Shown: positions 44,983 through 53,392, counted from the first letter of the stretch. The stretch is DNA of 64,000 nucleotides from Paenibacillus ferrarius (GCF_002027705.1 NZ_MBTG01000003.1:186001-250000), one strand, 5' to 3'. Notes: generated by a model from the letters alone, not told the origin. Numbers and translations are program-made.

Positions 44983-46026
44983 TTGTCAAACAAAGTATCG
45001 GTACTTGTGGCTGGAAGTTGGGGAACGGCGCTTGCCTCGGTACTGGCGGATAATGGGAAGCAAGTCCTGTTATGGTCTCGCAACGAGGAGCAAGTGAAAG
45101 AAATTAATGCTAAACATACGAATCATCGGTTTCTCCAAGACGTCGAGTTATCACCTCTAATTGTAGCTACGCACTCGCTGCAGGAAGCTGTTGTGGATGC
45201 GGATGCCATTGTCATGGTCGTTCCCTCAGCCGGCATGCGAGATGTTGCTGCGCAAATACGTCCTTTCTTGAAGAAAGACGCGCTGATTATTCATGCGACC
45301 AAAGGCTTCGAGACAGGCACGCTCAAACGGATGACAGAAGTGCTGTCCGACGAGCTTCCGGAGCATGATCCCAAACGGTTCGTTGTCTTATCGGGGCCAA
45401 GTCACGCCGAAGAAGTTATTCAGAAGCGTCCGACTACGGTTGTCGTTGCGGCTGAAGACTTGGAAGCTGCTGAAGCTGCACAAGATTTAATGATCAATGC
45501 GTATTTCCGCGTCTATACGAATCCGGATGTAGCGGGTGTAGAAATTGGAGGGGCGCTCAAAAATATTATTGCGCTTGGAGCAGGTCTCACCGACGGACTT
45601 GGCTTTGGTGACAATGCCAAAGCTGCGCTAATGACAAGAGGCTTAGCCGAAATCGCTCGGTTAGGAGCGACAATGGGAGCCAATCCATTGACGTTTGCTG
45701 GTTTGGCAGGTATCGGGGACTTAATTGCTACGTGCACGAGCCAGCATAGTCGGAATTGGCGAGCAGGCAACAAATTGGCGAAGGGCATTGCACTCGATGA
45801 AGTGCTCAAAGAGATGGGCATGGTAGTTGAAGGCGTGAAGACAACGAAGGCAGCCTATGAGCTTGCACAGCGATATGATGTTGTTATGCCTATTACGCAT
45901 GAGCTGCACAATGTTCTTTTTGAAGGGAAGTCGCCGCAATTGGCTGCACAGGATCTGATGGGCCGCGTACGGACGCATGAGATCGAAGAGGTTGCCGTGG
46001 AGACGACAACAAAAGTATTCAAGTAG
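44983..46026 (+). CDS. gpsA: Glycerol-3-phosphate dehydrogenase [NAD(P)+]
   Basis: Reduces dihydroxyacetone phosphate to glycerol-3-phosphate, the acceptor for plsY and plsC. The dinucleotide site reads VAGSWGTALA, and the catalytic lysine region GALKNIIALGAG is intact. 347 residues. TTG 44983 follows TTAGGAGGG. The neighbouring plsY makes a phospholipid-precursor pair. Confidence 0.96.
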   Translation: MSNKVSVLVAGSWGTALASVLADNGKQVLLWSRNEEQVKEINAKHTNHRFLQDVELSPLIVATHSLQEAVVDADAIVMVVPSAGMRDVAAQIRPFLKKDALIIHATKGFETGTLKRMTEVLSDELPEHDPKRFVVLSGPSHAEEVIQKRPTTVVVAAEDLEAAEAAQDLMINAYFRVYTNPDVAGVEIGGALKNIIALGAGLTDGLGFGDNAKAALMTRGLAEIARLGATMGANPLTFAGLAGIGDLIATCTSQHSRNWRAGNKLAKGIALDEVLKEMGMVVEGVKTTKAAYELAQRYDVVMPITHELHNVLFEGKSPQLAAQDLMGRVRTHEIEEVAVETTTKVFK

Positions 46027-46030
46027 CCTA

Positions 46031-46059
46031 CACCAGATTCTTGCCGCATTCATACTATA
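46031..46059 (+). promoter_or_regulatory. Candidate sigma-K promoter of the spoVIF-like gene
   Basis: CACC, 16 bases, then CATACTATA fits the late mother-cell sigma-K pattern (AC, about 16, CATAnnnTA), 44 bases before the coding start. Confidence 0.4.
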
Positions 46060-46102
46060 CCTTATAAGCTTTGCGATTAAGAGGTATAGGGAGGCGGCAC
46101 AT

Positions 46103-46384
46103 TTGTCGAATAAAGATATGTCGAAGGACATCCTGAATGTGGTCAAGAAGAAAACAGGGAAGTCCGTTACACCCAAAGATATTGAGAAATTGGCAAGCGG
46201 TGTGAAACCTTCTACATTGCAAAGTGAGACGCAGCTTCGTCAACTGATCAAGCAAGTCTCCGGTTTAGTCAATGTCAAGGTTTCCGAAGAAACGATCAAT
46301 GACATCGTTCAGGCTGTCAAAAGCAGTAAGCTGGATACGAATAATATGCAGCAGCTCATGAATATGATGATGGGTAAAAAATAA
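46103..46384 (+). CDS. spoVIF: Stage VI sporulation protein F family
   Basis: A 93-residue helical protein with the family features: KKKTGKSVTPKDIEKLASG near the start, a leucine-rich middle and a methionine-rich tail (LMNMMMGKK). SpoVIF-type proteins are made in the mother cell and affect spore coat assembly. TTG 46103 follows AGGGAGG by eight bases. It has its own terminator and a possible sigma-K promoter. Confidence 0.8.
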   Translation: MSNKDMSKDILNVVKKKTGKSVTPKDIEKLASGVKPSTLQSETQLRQLIKQVSGLVNVKVSEETINDIVQAVKSSKLDTNNMQQLMNMMMGKK

Positions 46385-46385
46385 G

Positions 46386-46423
46386 AGCATAAAGGGGAGC
46401 TTGCTGCCCTTTATGCTTTTTTT
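46386..46423 (+). terminator. Rho-independent terminator after spoVIF
   Basis: AGCATAAAGGG and CCCTTTATGCT form a perfect 11-bp stem followed by a T-run. Confidence 0.95.
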
Positions 46424-46487
46424 CTCATCCTATGCTATACTTACTGGTGATCAATTTTAATGTTTTCTACATAAGGAGTTATGAACA

Positions 46488-46667
46488 ATGTCAAGTTTAG
46501 ACAAAATGTGGGCGTCTTTTGTGGCCATCGGTCTCATGGTTGTTGCGTCATTATTAATCTCTTATGCAAGAACACGAACCCAAGGGGCACTTCGTGTCGT
46601 ATTATCCTTCATTGCTTTCATTTTATTTATTCCGATTTTACTTTATATGCTGCTATCATTGTTTTAA
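46488..46667 (+). CDS. yphE: DUF2768-type small membrane protein (YphE-like)
   Basis: A 59-residue protein with two membrane helices (about 8-26 and 38-58) joined by a short basic loop (RTRTQGALR). Size, plan and position after gpsA and before yphF and spoIVA match DUF2768/YphE of Bacillus. ATAAGGAG lies before the ATG at 46488. Function unknown, probably linked to sporulation. Confidence 0.75.
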   Translation: MSSLDKMWASFVAIGLMVVASLLISYARTRTQGALRVVLSFIAFILFIPILLYMLLSLF

Positions 46668-46688
46668 CTTTCTGGAGGCGAATAACCG

Positions 46689-46982
46689 ATGTTGGAACTG
46701 AAAACGCGCAAAACACAGAAAACGGTTGAGGCGGTAACCGGATTAACCATTCTGGACCATGCGCTCAAAGATGATGTGGATTGGGGGTTTTCGTGCACAC
46801 GGGGCACATGCGCCAGATGCCGTTGTTATGTAGCTTCGGGTCGAGACCTGCTTTCTGTACCTTCGGAGGAGGAAGAAGATCGACTGGAGCCTGAGGAATT
46901 AGAGCAAGGGTATCGTTTAGCTTGCCAGTGCGTCGTGAAACAAGACGGCACGATTTCTGTGACGCATAAGCCTTATTTCTAA
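46689..46982 (+). CDS. [2Fe-2S] ferredoxin, plant type
   Basis: A 97-residue electron carrier with the cluster motif CTRGTCARC (Cx4Cx2C) and a fourth cysteine in LACQC. The insert between them is acidic. TCTGGAGGCG precedes the ATG. It begins 21 bases after the DUF2768 gene. Its redox partner is not evident; the second ferredoxin at 47.6 kb has a different cysteine spacing. Confidence 0.88.
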   Translation: MLELKTRKTQKTVEAVTGLTILDHALKDDVDWGFSCTRGTCARCRCYVASGRDLLSVPSEEEEDRLEPEELEQGYRLACQCVVKQDGTISVTHKPYF

Positions 46983-47009
46983 AATTTCTGCCTGAAAGGT
47001 GTGGGCATC

Positions 47010-47600
47010 TTGGTCCTGCTAGAGCCGTTACTCCCAACGATTACGACCATTCAGACTCACTTATTGCAAGCTCCTAACGTACGATGGCTCATCGGTGGAA
47101 GCTGCGGATTGCTATTACAGCATGTAGATATTGGAAGAAGTCCAAGAGATCTGGATCTGTATGTGGATTATCAAGACGTCACAGCTGTACATACTTGCTT
47201 ACAGCCTTATTCGGTAGATGTACCGATGTATAATGAAACGCCAATCTATGCGTCGATTCTAAGTCATTACCAAATCGATGGCAATGCCGTCGAGCTCGTA
47301 GGAGATTTCAAAGTGAAGGCGATGCAATCCGCCTATCAGGTTGAAGCCTCTTATTTGTGGGAAGCTCACAGCCAAAAGGAACAAATAACGGGTCACATTG
47401 TGAGGTTGATGCCGCTGGCTCATGAGCTTCTTTTTAATATGCTGCGAAACCGCCCTGACCGCTATGAAGCTATTAGGGATACGATGCTTGCGAATCCAGA
47501 GCTGCATATGCCGGTATTAAACGACCTCCTGCAAAGAAATAGCTGGGGAACGGAGTTCCAACACAGATTGGAACAATTAATGAAAGACTCACTTCGCTAA
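47010..47600 (+). CDS. Nucleotidyltransferase-fold protein
   Basis: A 196-residue protein with the minimal nucleotidyltransferase pattern: IGGSCGLLLQ followed by SPRDLDLYVD, in which the acidic pair of the metal site is intact, and a helical C-terminal half. This resembles the MNT or AbiEii-like superfamily. TTG 47010 is preferred because AAAGGTG stands ten bases upstream; GTG 47001 is too close to it. It lies between two ferredoxin genes. Substrate unknown; no obvious antitoxin partner is present. Confidence 0.72.
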   Translation: MVLLEPLLPTITTIQTHLLQAPNVRWLIGGSCGLLLQHVDIGRSPRDLDLYVDYQDVTAVHTCLQPYSVDVPMYNETPIYASILSHYQIDGNAVELVGDFKVKAMQSAYQVEASYLWEAHSQKEQITGHIVRLMPLAHELLFNMLRNRPDRYEAIRDTMLANPELHMPVLNDLLQRNSWGTEFQHRLEQLMKDSLR

Positions 47601-47629
47601 CAGGTTAATGCGATAAGAAGGTGAATAGG

Positions 47630-47977
47630 ATGAATGTTTCAGAAGTGCATTTTTGGCCGGACAACAAGAAGGTTACGGTCAGATCAGGTACAACTTTGCT
47701 GGATGCAGGGCGTAAAGCGAAAGTGAATATTCGTACGCGCTGCGGCGCGAAAGCGGCATGTCTCATGTGCAAAGTCAAAGTGACTGATTCCAGCGGCTTA
47801 GCACCGATGAACATCAATGAACGGTTGAAGCTTGGCTCACAGGCTGACGAGGGATACCGGCTGGCTTGTCAGGCGAAGGTGATAGGACCTGTACAGGTAA
47901 CTGTGCCTGAAGACCCTCTAAAAGCAGCCATACGGGCTCAGCTTGCAAGACAACATGAGGATGACGATTTATTTTAG
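47630..47977 (+). CDS. [2Fe-2S] ferredoxin, adrenodoxin-like cysteine spacing
   Basis: A 115-residue 2Fe-2S protein with CGAKAACLMC (Cx5Cx2C) and a fourth cysteine in LACQAK. The one-residue longer first gap is the adrenodoxin/putidaredoxin pattern, unlike the first ferredoxin. ATG 47630 with GAAGGTG six bases upstream is preferred to GTG 47621. It has a hydrophilic, charged C-terminal tail. Confidence 0.86.
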   Translation: MNVSEVHFWPDNKKVTVRSGTTLLDAGRKAKVNIRTRCGAKAACLMCKVKVTDSSGLAPMNINERLKLGSQADEGYRLACQAKVIGPVQVTVPEDPLKAAIRAQLARQHEDDDLF

Positions 47978-48000
47978 AAAAATAGATAGGATGATCATAA

Positions 48001-48750
48001 GTGAAAATATGGCGCGGCCTCTTCCAAGTCAGATTATTGGGGCTCACGATATGTCTGGTACTGCTCCTCAGCGGATGTGCATACCCCAAAGAATTGCGCA
48101 AAGAAAATCAGATTAACCCAGCGGAATTCATAACAGTCGTGCAGCAAGCGATTGATCTTTATCATGAGAAAACCGGTGTTTTGCCCATTAAAAATAGTGA
48201 GATGACGACACCGCTTTACGAGAAATACGTCATTGATTTTGCCAAGCTGAAAAAAACAAATCTACTTAGCACCGTACCAGCCAATGCTTTCGAGAGCGGG
48301 GGTATCTTCATCTATGTGCTTGTTGATGCGGAAACTAAACCGACCGTGAAGCTGATGGATTTATCTGCCTATCAGAGTGTAGAGGACGTTCAAAAAAAGA
48401 TAAATGACTATAAAGCCAAACACGATGGCAATTTGCCAGCGGGCGTGGCTATCAATGAAGCTTTTGAATATGTTGATTTTGATCATCTTGGTATGAAAGC
48501 TCCTGATATCAAATCCGTGTATAACCGCAAAAACATCATTTCTTATATCGTAAATAAACAAACGGGCGATGTATCAATTGATTATGCCATGGATATTATG
48601 CAGCTCATTCAGAGCGGATCGCTGGCTGGCAGCCTTAAGCCTGAGCAGGATTTACGCGAGATTCTTGTGACCAAAACGCTATTCGTTCCTATCCGAAGTA
48701 CGGCATATCTATGGCAAAAGGAACAGCCGATGCCGCAGATTGCCCCGTAA
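48001..48750 (+). CDS. yphF: YphF-like lipoprotein
   Basis: A 249-residue exported lipoprotein: N-terminal basic-hydrophobic signal with lipobox LLSGC (cysteine about 26), then a soluble alpha/beta domain with no catalytic motif recognised. GTG 48001 follows AGGATGAT. Position before spoIVA matches yphF of Bacillus. Function unknown. Confidence 0.78.
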   Translation: MKIWRGLFQVRLLGLTICLVLLLSGCAYPKELRKENQINPAEFITVVQQAIDLYHEKTGVLPIKNSEMTTPLYEKYVIDFAKLKKTNLLSTVPANAFESGGIFIYVLVDAETKPTVKLMDLSAYQSVEDVQKKINDYKAKHDGNLPAGVAINEAFEYVDFDHLGMKAPDIKSVYNRKNIISYIVNKQTGDVSIDYAMDIMQLIQSGSLAGSLKPEQDLREILVTKTLFVPIRSTAYLWQKEQPMPQIAP

Positions 48751-48754
48751 TCCC

Positions 48755-48788
48755 AACCTCTTACAGAAATCTTGTAAGAGGTTTTTTT
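48755..48788 (+). terminator. Rho-independent terminator after yphF
   Basis: AACCTCTTACA and TGTAAGAGGTT form a perfect 11-bp stem, followed by a T-run. Confidence 0.94.
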
Positions 48789-48941
48789 GCTTTTTCAGAA
48801 TAACTGCTAGCTGTCTATCATATATTTTTTCAATGTGGTGAGACTTTGGTCTAAGATTAAAGCTCCCTTGTAATGGTTCTATAAGGAAAGCCGTATGTGC
48901 TTCATAAAATATGAGCGGCAAAAAAAAGATCTACGCATCTA

Positions 48942-48969
48942 TCATATTTCTATCGAAAGTACATATATT
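48942..48969 (+). promoter_or_regulatory. Sigma-E-type promoter of spoIVA
   Basis: TCATATT (48942-48948), 13 bases, then CATATATT (48962-48969) agrees closely with the sigma-E consensus. The expected RNA start lies about 80 bases before spoIVA, which is sigma-E dependent in Bacillus. The rest of the gap between 48789 and 49054 shows nothing else. Confidence 0.72.
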
Positions 48970-49054
48970 TCTTACTAGTCCAAATGAATGTACGAGTAGT
49001 CAATTGTTACCGTCACATGAGTCAGTTGACGACCAAACTGTAGGAGGGATTCTC

Positions 49055-50533
49055 TTGGAGAAAGTGGATATCTTTAAGGACATTGCAGAACGAACGGGAG
49101 GGGACATTTACCTGGGGGTAGTCGGAGCAGTCCGGACAGGAAAATCAACCTTTATCAAACGTTTTGTGGAATCTGTAGTGCTGCCTAACATTCAAAGTGA
49201 AGCGGATAGGATCCGGGCTACCGATGAACTCCCGCAGAGCGCTGCTGGCCGCACGATAATGACAACGGAGCCGAAATTCGTACCGAATACGGCGGTTCAA
49301 ATTTCTGTGGCCGAAGGGTTGAACGTCAATGTTCGACTTGTTGATTGTGTAGGTTATGCAGTCGATGGCGCCAAAGGCTATGAAGACGAGAACGGCCCTA
49401 GAATGATCAACACCCCTTGGTTCGATGAACCGATTCCGTTTCAGGAAGCGGCTGAGATCGGGACACGGAAGGTCATTCAAGAGCATTCTACTCTCGGCGT
49501 TGTAGTGACAACCGACGGAACGATATCGGATATTCCGAGATCTTCGTATGTGTTGGCAGAAGAACGAGTGATTAACGAGCTGAAAGAAGTAGGTAAACCT
49601 TTCATTGTCATTATCAACTCGCAGAAACCGAATAGCGAACCGGCTCTTGAGCTGCGCAGCGAACTGCAAAGCCGTTATGACGTTCCAGTTGTAACGATGA
49701 GCGTCGCCAGCGCTGGGGAAGAAGAAATGGTCTCCGTCCTGCGTGAAGTGCTCTACGAGTTCCCTGTTCATGAAGTTAATGTGAATTTGCCAAGCTGGGT
49801 TATGGTATTGGATGAGAATCACTGGTTGCGTACGCAATTTGAGAATTCAGTCCGGGATACCGTTCAAGATATCAGACGCTTGCGTGACGTAGATCGTGTC
49901 GTCAGCCAGTTTGGCGATTATGAGTTCATTGATAAGGCAGCTTTGGCCGGACTTAACATGGGGCAAGGTGTAGCTGAGATTGACTTGTTCGCGCCGGATG
50001 AGCTTTATGATCGCATCCTGGTTGAGGTGGTTGGTGTCGAGATTCGCGGGAAAGATCATCTGCTCCAATTAATGCAGGACTTCACGCATGCGAAACGAGA
50101 ATATGATCAGTTCGCAGAAGCTCTTGAAATGGTCAAAACGACCGGATACGGGATAGCGCCTCCGACGCTGGCTGAGATGGCGCTGGATGAGCCGGAGCTG
50201 ATCCGTCAAGGCTCTAGGTTTGGTGTGCGTCTAAGGGCTACAGCGCCGTCCATTCACATGATTCGGGTAGATGTCGAGTCCGAGTTCTCACCGATCATCG
50301 GAACGGAGAAGCAAAGCGAAGAGCTCGTCCGCTATCTGATGCAAGATTTCGAGGATAACCCGCTCAAAATCTGGGAGTCCGACATCTTCGGAAGGTCGCT
50401 CCATTCGATCGTTCGCGAAGGGATCCAAGGAAAGCTGGCCCAAATGCCGGACAATGCGCGCTATAAACTGCAAGAAACTCTGGGACGAATTATTAATGAG
50501 GGCTCAGGCGGATTAATTGCCATTATTTTGTAA
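49055..50533 (+). CDS. spoIVA: Stage IV sporulation protein A, coat basement ATPase
   Basis: Forms the ATP-driven platform on the forespore surface on which the coat is built. The Walker-type GAVRTGKST near residue 27, the sensor-like DCVGY and highly conserved CHAPTER-type C-terminal end (GGLIAIIL) are intact. TTG 49055 after TAGGAGGG gives 492 residues, the usual length. The longer upstream frame to 48911 overlaps the promoter and is not real. Confidence 0.97.
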   Translation: MEKVDIFKDIAERTGGDIYLGVVGAVRTGKSTFIKRFVESVVLPNIQSEADRIRATDELPQSAAGRTIMTTEPKFVPNTAVQISVAEGLNVNVRLVDCVGYAVDGAKGYEDENGPRMINTPWFDEPIPFQEAAEIGTRKVIQEHSTLGVVVTTDGTISDIPRSSYVLAEERVINELKEVGKPFIVIINSQKPNSEPALELRSELQSRYDVPVVTMSVASAGEEEMVSVLREVLYEFPVHEVNVNLPSWVMVLDENHWLRTQFENSVRDTVQDIRRLRDVDRVVSQFGDYEFIDKAALAGLNMGQGVAEIDLFAPDELYDRILVEVVGVEIRGKDHLLQLMQDFTHAKREYDQFAEALEMVKTTGYGIAPPTLAEMALDEPELIRQGSRFGVRLRATAPSIHMIRVDVESEFSPIIGTEKQSEELVRYLMQDFEDNPLKIWESDIFGRSLHSIVREGIQGKLAQMPDNARYKLQETLGRIINEGSGGLIAIIL

Positions 50534-50541
50534 AATGATGA

Positions 50542-50571
50542 ACAAAAAACACTCGATTGAGTGTTTTTTGT
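50542..50571. terminator. Terminator after spoIVA
   Basis: ACAAAAAACACTC and GAGTGTTTTTTGT form a perfect 13-bp stem around GATT. Confidence 0.93.
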
Positions 50572-50613
50572 CGTTTAGTAGCGGAAATCCCCACATAAAT
50601 TGGAAATCGATAC

Positions 50614-50642
50614 TTGAAATTGCTGTCGGAGTATATTACTAT
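50614..50642 (+). promoter_or_regulatory. Candidate sigma-A promoter of hbs
   Basis: TTGAAA, a 17-base spacer and TACTAT. It would give a leader of about 130 bases before hbs. Confidence 0.45.
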
Positions 50643-50779
50643 GAGTTTATTCGTCTGCTTTCGAAGTTCATTTTTACTAAGAAAATCAACGATTTTTCAT
50701 TGGATAATGTATATTTTCTGAGGAAACGGTGAAAACAGGAAGTAACGGAAGTGAGAAATCTTGGGGGGAGGTGAATGGC

Positions 50780-51052
50780 ATGAATAAATCTGAATTGATT
50801 AACAAGGTTGCTGAAACCTCTGAGCTTTCCAAGAAAGATGCAACGAAAGCAGTTGACGCTGTGTTTGATGCAATTTCCGAAGCGCTGCAAGGCGGAGATA
50901 AAGTACAACTGGTTGGATTCGGTAACTTTGAAGTTCGTGAACGTTCTGCTCGTAAAGGACGCAATCCACAAACTGGTGACGAAATCGAAATTCCAGCAAG
51001 CAAAATTCCAGCTTTCAAACCTGGTAAAGCACTTAAAGATGGCATTCAATAA
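50780..51052 (+). CDS. hbs: DNA-binding protein HU
   Basis: Major nucleoid protein that bends DNA as a dimer. The 90 residues are the whole family length, with [21 protein letters not shown] making the DNA-gripping beta arm. ATG 50780 follows GGGGGGAGGTG; the upstream part of the frame is leader. Position after spoIVA matches Bacillus. Confidence 0.97.
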   Translation: MNKSELINKVAETSELSKKDATKAVDAVFDAISEALQGGDKVQLVGFGNFEVRERSARKGRNPQTGDEIEIPASKIPAFKPGKALKDGIQ

Positions 51053-51089
51053 TTTGCGTTTTACATACTATTGAACGTTATATAACAAC

Positions 51090-51126
51090 AAAGCCGTGAC
51101 CGCTAATCGCTGTCGCGGCTTTCTTT
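51090..51126 (+). terminator. Terminator after hbs
   Basis: AAAGCCG..GAC pairs with GTC.CGGCTTT and ends CTTT. Confidence 0.82.
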
Positions 51127-51145
51127 ATTGACGATAGAAAATGCC

Positions 51146-51174
51146 TTTACAATTCCAAATTCTCCTACTATAAT
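51146..51174 (+). promoter_or_regulatory. Sigma-A promoter of tRNA-Pro
   Basis: TTTACA (51146-51151), 17-base spacer, perfect TATAAT (51169-51174), about 32 bases before the tRNA. Confidence 0.7.
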
Positions 51175-51205
51175 TACAAAAGTGAATAAGTTTTACAGCT
51201 ACAAA

Positions 51206-51279
51206 CGGGGTATGGCGCAGCCTGGTAGCGCGCACCCTTGGGGTGGGTGAGGTCGCACGTTCGAATCGTGTTACTCCGA
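51206..51279 (+). tRNA. tRNA-Pro (anticodon GGG)
   Basis: Cloverleaf folds by hand: acceptor CGGGGTA/TACTCCG, anticodon stem CACCC/GGGTG with loop TTGGGGT giving anticodon GGG, T-arm GCACG/CGTGT with loop TTCGAAT, discriminator A. No CCA is encoded. It is a single tRNA gene with its own promoter and terminator, between hbs and the PAP2 gene. Confidence 0.95.
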
Positions 51280-51284
51280 TTAAG

Positions 51285-51314
51285 AAAAAGACATCGAAGA
51301 AGCGATGTCTTTTT
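51285..51314 (+). terminator. Terminator after tRNA-Pro
   Basis: AAAAAGACATCG and CGATGTCTTTTT form a perfect 12-bp stem around AAGAAG. Confidence 0.94.
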
Positions 51315-51378
51315 CTCGTGAAGAGGCTTGTTCCGAGAAAGAGATAACACTGCTTAGATCATTGTAGGGGGAACGGTC

Positions 51379-52305
51379 TTGAATAAGTTGAAATTAAACG
51401 AGCTCGTGAAATCGCAAGATTGGACGATGTTCGGCATTATTGCATCTATTTATTTAGTTTGGCGAATAGGTGTGGTAGGGAATTGGACGAAAGAATGCTG
51501 GATTCTATTGTTAATTTGCTTATTGGGTGTTCGCAAGGATCAGATTGATGTGGATTGGAGACGCTTCTTTCTCTTTGGTATTCCACTCCTTGGTGTTTTT
51601 TATTACTTTTACGGTTCGGGAAACGGCTTCTGGTGGAAAATCGCCAATTGGATGTTTGAGAACAATCGACACCCGTGGCACTGGGATGATTACATGAACG
51701 CAATACCGCTGAATACGGGAGGTTGGGCGAGATGGATTGCCACGCCTTTTCTGGATAAAGCGATGGTGTGGATTTATAATTACGGCTTCGTCCTTTCGTT
51801 ATGGATCTGTCTTGTAAGAAGCTTCTGGACACGCAGCATCAAGAAAATGCTCTCCTACGCATTATCCGGTCATATGCTTCAATTCCCGCTCATTTTGCCT
51901 TTTTACAACTTAATTCTGCTGCACGAAGTTTGGTACGTGAACAAGCAGCCGGATTTATTGCATCGGGTGTTTACAGACCAGAATTCACTTTTGGTAGCGG
52001 TCATGAACTGTTTTCCAAGTATGCATACCTCGATTTCATTTGCGATGCTGCTTCTGGCATTGCGAGAGAAGGATCGTATTTTCAAAACGATGATGGTGAC
52101 GTACTGCGCTTCCATCATTTTCTCAACTTTGTATTTGCAGATTCATTGGCTGATTGATGTTTTCGCTGGGATGTTGTTTGCATACGGAACAGTGAAGCTG
52201 TCAGATTTCTTGATACGAATCGGCTCCAATCGGATGCTGCCGGCCAAATTCAAAAGCTTTTACCGAAAAGGTACGCAAACAGCGGATAATCATCTGCCTG
52301 TCTAA
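51379..52305 (+). CDS. PAP2-superfamily membrane phosphatase-like protein
   Basis: Polytopic membrane protein of 308 residues with PAP2/Aur1-like motifs: CFPSMHTSISF and IHWLIDVFAG, which hold the catalytic histidines and aspartate. The family includes lipid phosphate phosphatases and inositol-phosphotransferase-like enzymes. TTG 51379 follows AGGGGGAAC. It occupies the space where Bacillus has folE (mtrA), upstream of mtrB. Substrate unknown; a polyprenyl or phospholipid phosphate is plausible. Confidence 0.82.
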   Translation: MNKLKLNELVKSQDWTMFGIIASIYLVWRIGVVGNWTKECWILLLICLLGVRKDQIDVDWRRFFLFGIPLLGVFYYFYGSGNGFWWKIANWMFENNRHPWHWDDYMNAIPLNTGGWARWIATPFLDKAMVWIYNYGFVLSLWICLVRSFWTRSIKKMLSYALSGHMLQFPLILPFYNLILLHEVWYVNKQPDLLHRVFTDQNSLLVAVMNCFPSMHTSISFAMLLLALREKDRIFKTMMVTYCASIIFSTLYLQIHWLIDVFAGMLFAYGTVKLSDFLIRIGSNRMLPAKFKSFYRKGTQTADNHLPV

Positions 52306-52388
52306 ATCAAGTTGACTTTGGGCTGCTTTTTTTGGCATCATAACAGAAGGATCAGTAGTTTAGGCAAGAACGGAACGGAGGATGACAA

Positions 52389-52640
52389 GTGGAACAACCG
52401 AACAATAAAACAAATCCAACAAACTCGAATGGCAATGAGTATTTTGTGATTAAAGCCAAAGATAACGGTGTGCATGTGATTGGATTAACGCGTGGTCAAG
52501 ATACTCGCTTTCATCATACGGAGAAATTGGACAAGGGTGAAGTGATGATTGCCCAGTTCACCGAACACACGTCAGCAGTCAAAGTACGAGGCAAAGCCAT
52601 CATTATGACGAAGTATGGCACGATTGATACAGAAGAATAA
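52389..52640 (+). CDS. mtrB: Tryptophan RNA-binding attenuation protein (TRAP)
   Basis: Tryptophan-activated, ring-forming (11-mer in Bacillus) protein that wraps GAG/UAG repeats in trp RNA. Its 83 residues match Bacillus TRAP closely apart from a longer N-terminus; the RNA-contacting residues correspond to K46, K65 and R67, in LDKGE and KVRG contexts, and the tryptophan pocket TRGxDTxFHH and AQFTEHTS is intact. GTG 52389 follows GGAGG. It is monocistronic, without folE. The likely target is the trp leader at 63.0 kb in this same window. Confidence 0.97.
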   Translation: MEQPNNKTNPTNSNGNEYFVIKAKDNGVHVIGLTRGQDTRFHHTEKLDKGEVMIAQFTEHTSAVKVRGKAIIMTKYGTIDTEE

Positions 52641-52646
52641 TTTGTA

Positions 52647-52672
52647 AAAGCAGGCATAGCCTGCTTTTTTTC
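52647..52672 (+). terminator. Rho-independent terminator after mtrB
   Basis: AAAGCAGGC and GCCTGCTTT around ATA, then a T-run. Confidence 0.9.
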
Positions 52673-52760
52673 TTTGTACAATGATGTATAGAGCTTGTAA
52701 CATGCGAATGGTTATGCAATTTCAGCATGCTCTTGGAATCGTGTTGGGGGTGATTTGGTC

Positions 52761-53294
52761 ATGAAATGGTCGATGCGTATCGTCTTGACAATAGGAATAT
52801 CAGTTGCTATGGTCGTCTGTTTATCGCTGCTTCCCAAAATGGATCGATCTGCCGGTCTCAGCTCATCTGTTAATTGGTCAAGCAATCGGCCCGGCGAGTT
52901 GACGGACAGCAATTTGGTTGACTTGCTGGTTCAAGTCCCGCTTCAACTGCGAATTCGCAAAGTGGAGCTGAGCAATTCTCGGATGTCGCTTGATTTAAGC
53001 TTGCCGAAAAATGCAGATTCCGCAGCTGTTTACAGAGACTTGTACACCATTGCGCAAACGATGATCAATCGAACGAAAAATGTGGAACAAGTCTGGGTGC
53101 GCGTTATCGACTATTCGGGGACAAAGGATTCCGCTTCTACCCAGCTTGTGCTCGCCATGGTTGCGGAGCGTGAAAACGGGAAGGATATGGAGAAGAACGC
53201 GAATGAATTAAGCCTGATTCAGCTGGAACAGCAATTGCAGAACCGCTTTCGTCTGACCTACACCTCGAAGTGGCAGCAAAAATATCCGCTATAA
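52761..53294 (+). CDS. Membrane-anchored protein of unknown function
   Basis: A 177-residue protein with an N-terminal anchor (about 6-25) and a soluble alpha/beta part. No motif recognised. ATG 52761 lies eight bases after GGGGGTG. It stands between mtrB and the hepS operon. A weak possibility of a sporulation or envelope role cannot be tested from sequence. Confidence 0.72.
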   Translation: MKWSMRIVLTIGISVAMVVCLSLLPKMDRSAGLSSSVNWSSNRPGELTDSNLVDLLVQVPLQLRIRKVELSNSRMSLDLSLPKNADSAAVYRDLYTIAQTMINRTKNVEQVWVRVIDYSGTKDSASTQLVLAMVAERENGKDMEKNANELSLIQLEQQLQNRFRLTYTSKWQQKYPL

Positions 53295-53320
53295 TTAAAT
53301 GTGCGTCGATTTACGTGTTA

Positions 53321-53329
53321 TGATATAAT
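53321..53329 (+). promoter_or_regulatory. Extended -10 promoter of the hepS-menG-mqn-hepT operon
   Basis: TGATATAAT is an extended -10 with perfect TATAAT; no good -35 is seen. It precedes hepS by about 65 bases. Confidence 0.5.
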
Positions 53330-53392
53330 GACTTGAATTGAAGCATTGAAGAAGACAAAAGAGATTTGGCACACGGTTACGGAGGCTTTTGC

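Noticed and set aside
47010-47600. Toxin-antitoxin or AbiE-type defence module
   Set aside because: The nucleotidyltransferase fold is suggestive, but no antitoxin-like regulator gene accompanies it; neighbours are ferredoxins.
48911-49054. N-terminal extension of spoIVA
   Set aside because: It covers the sigma-E promoter, and TTG 49055 with TAGGAGGG gives the standard 492-residue protein.
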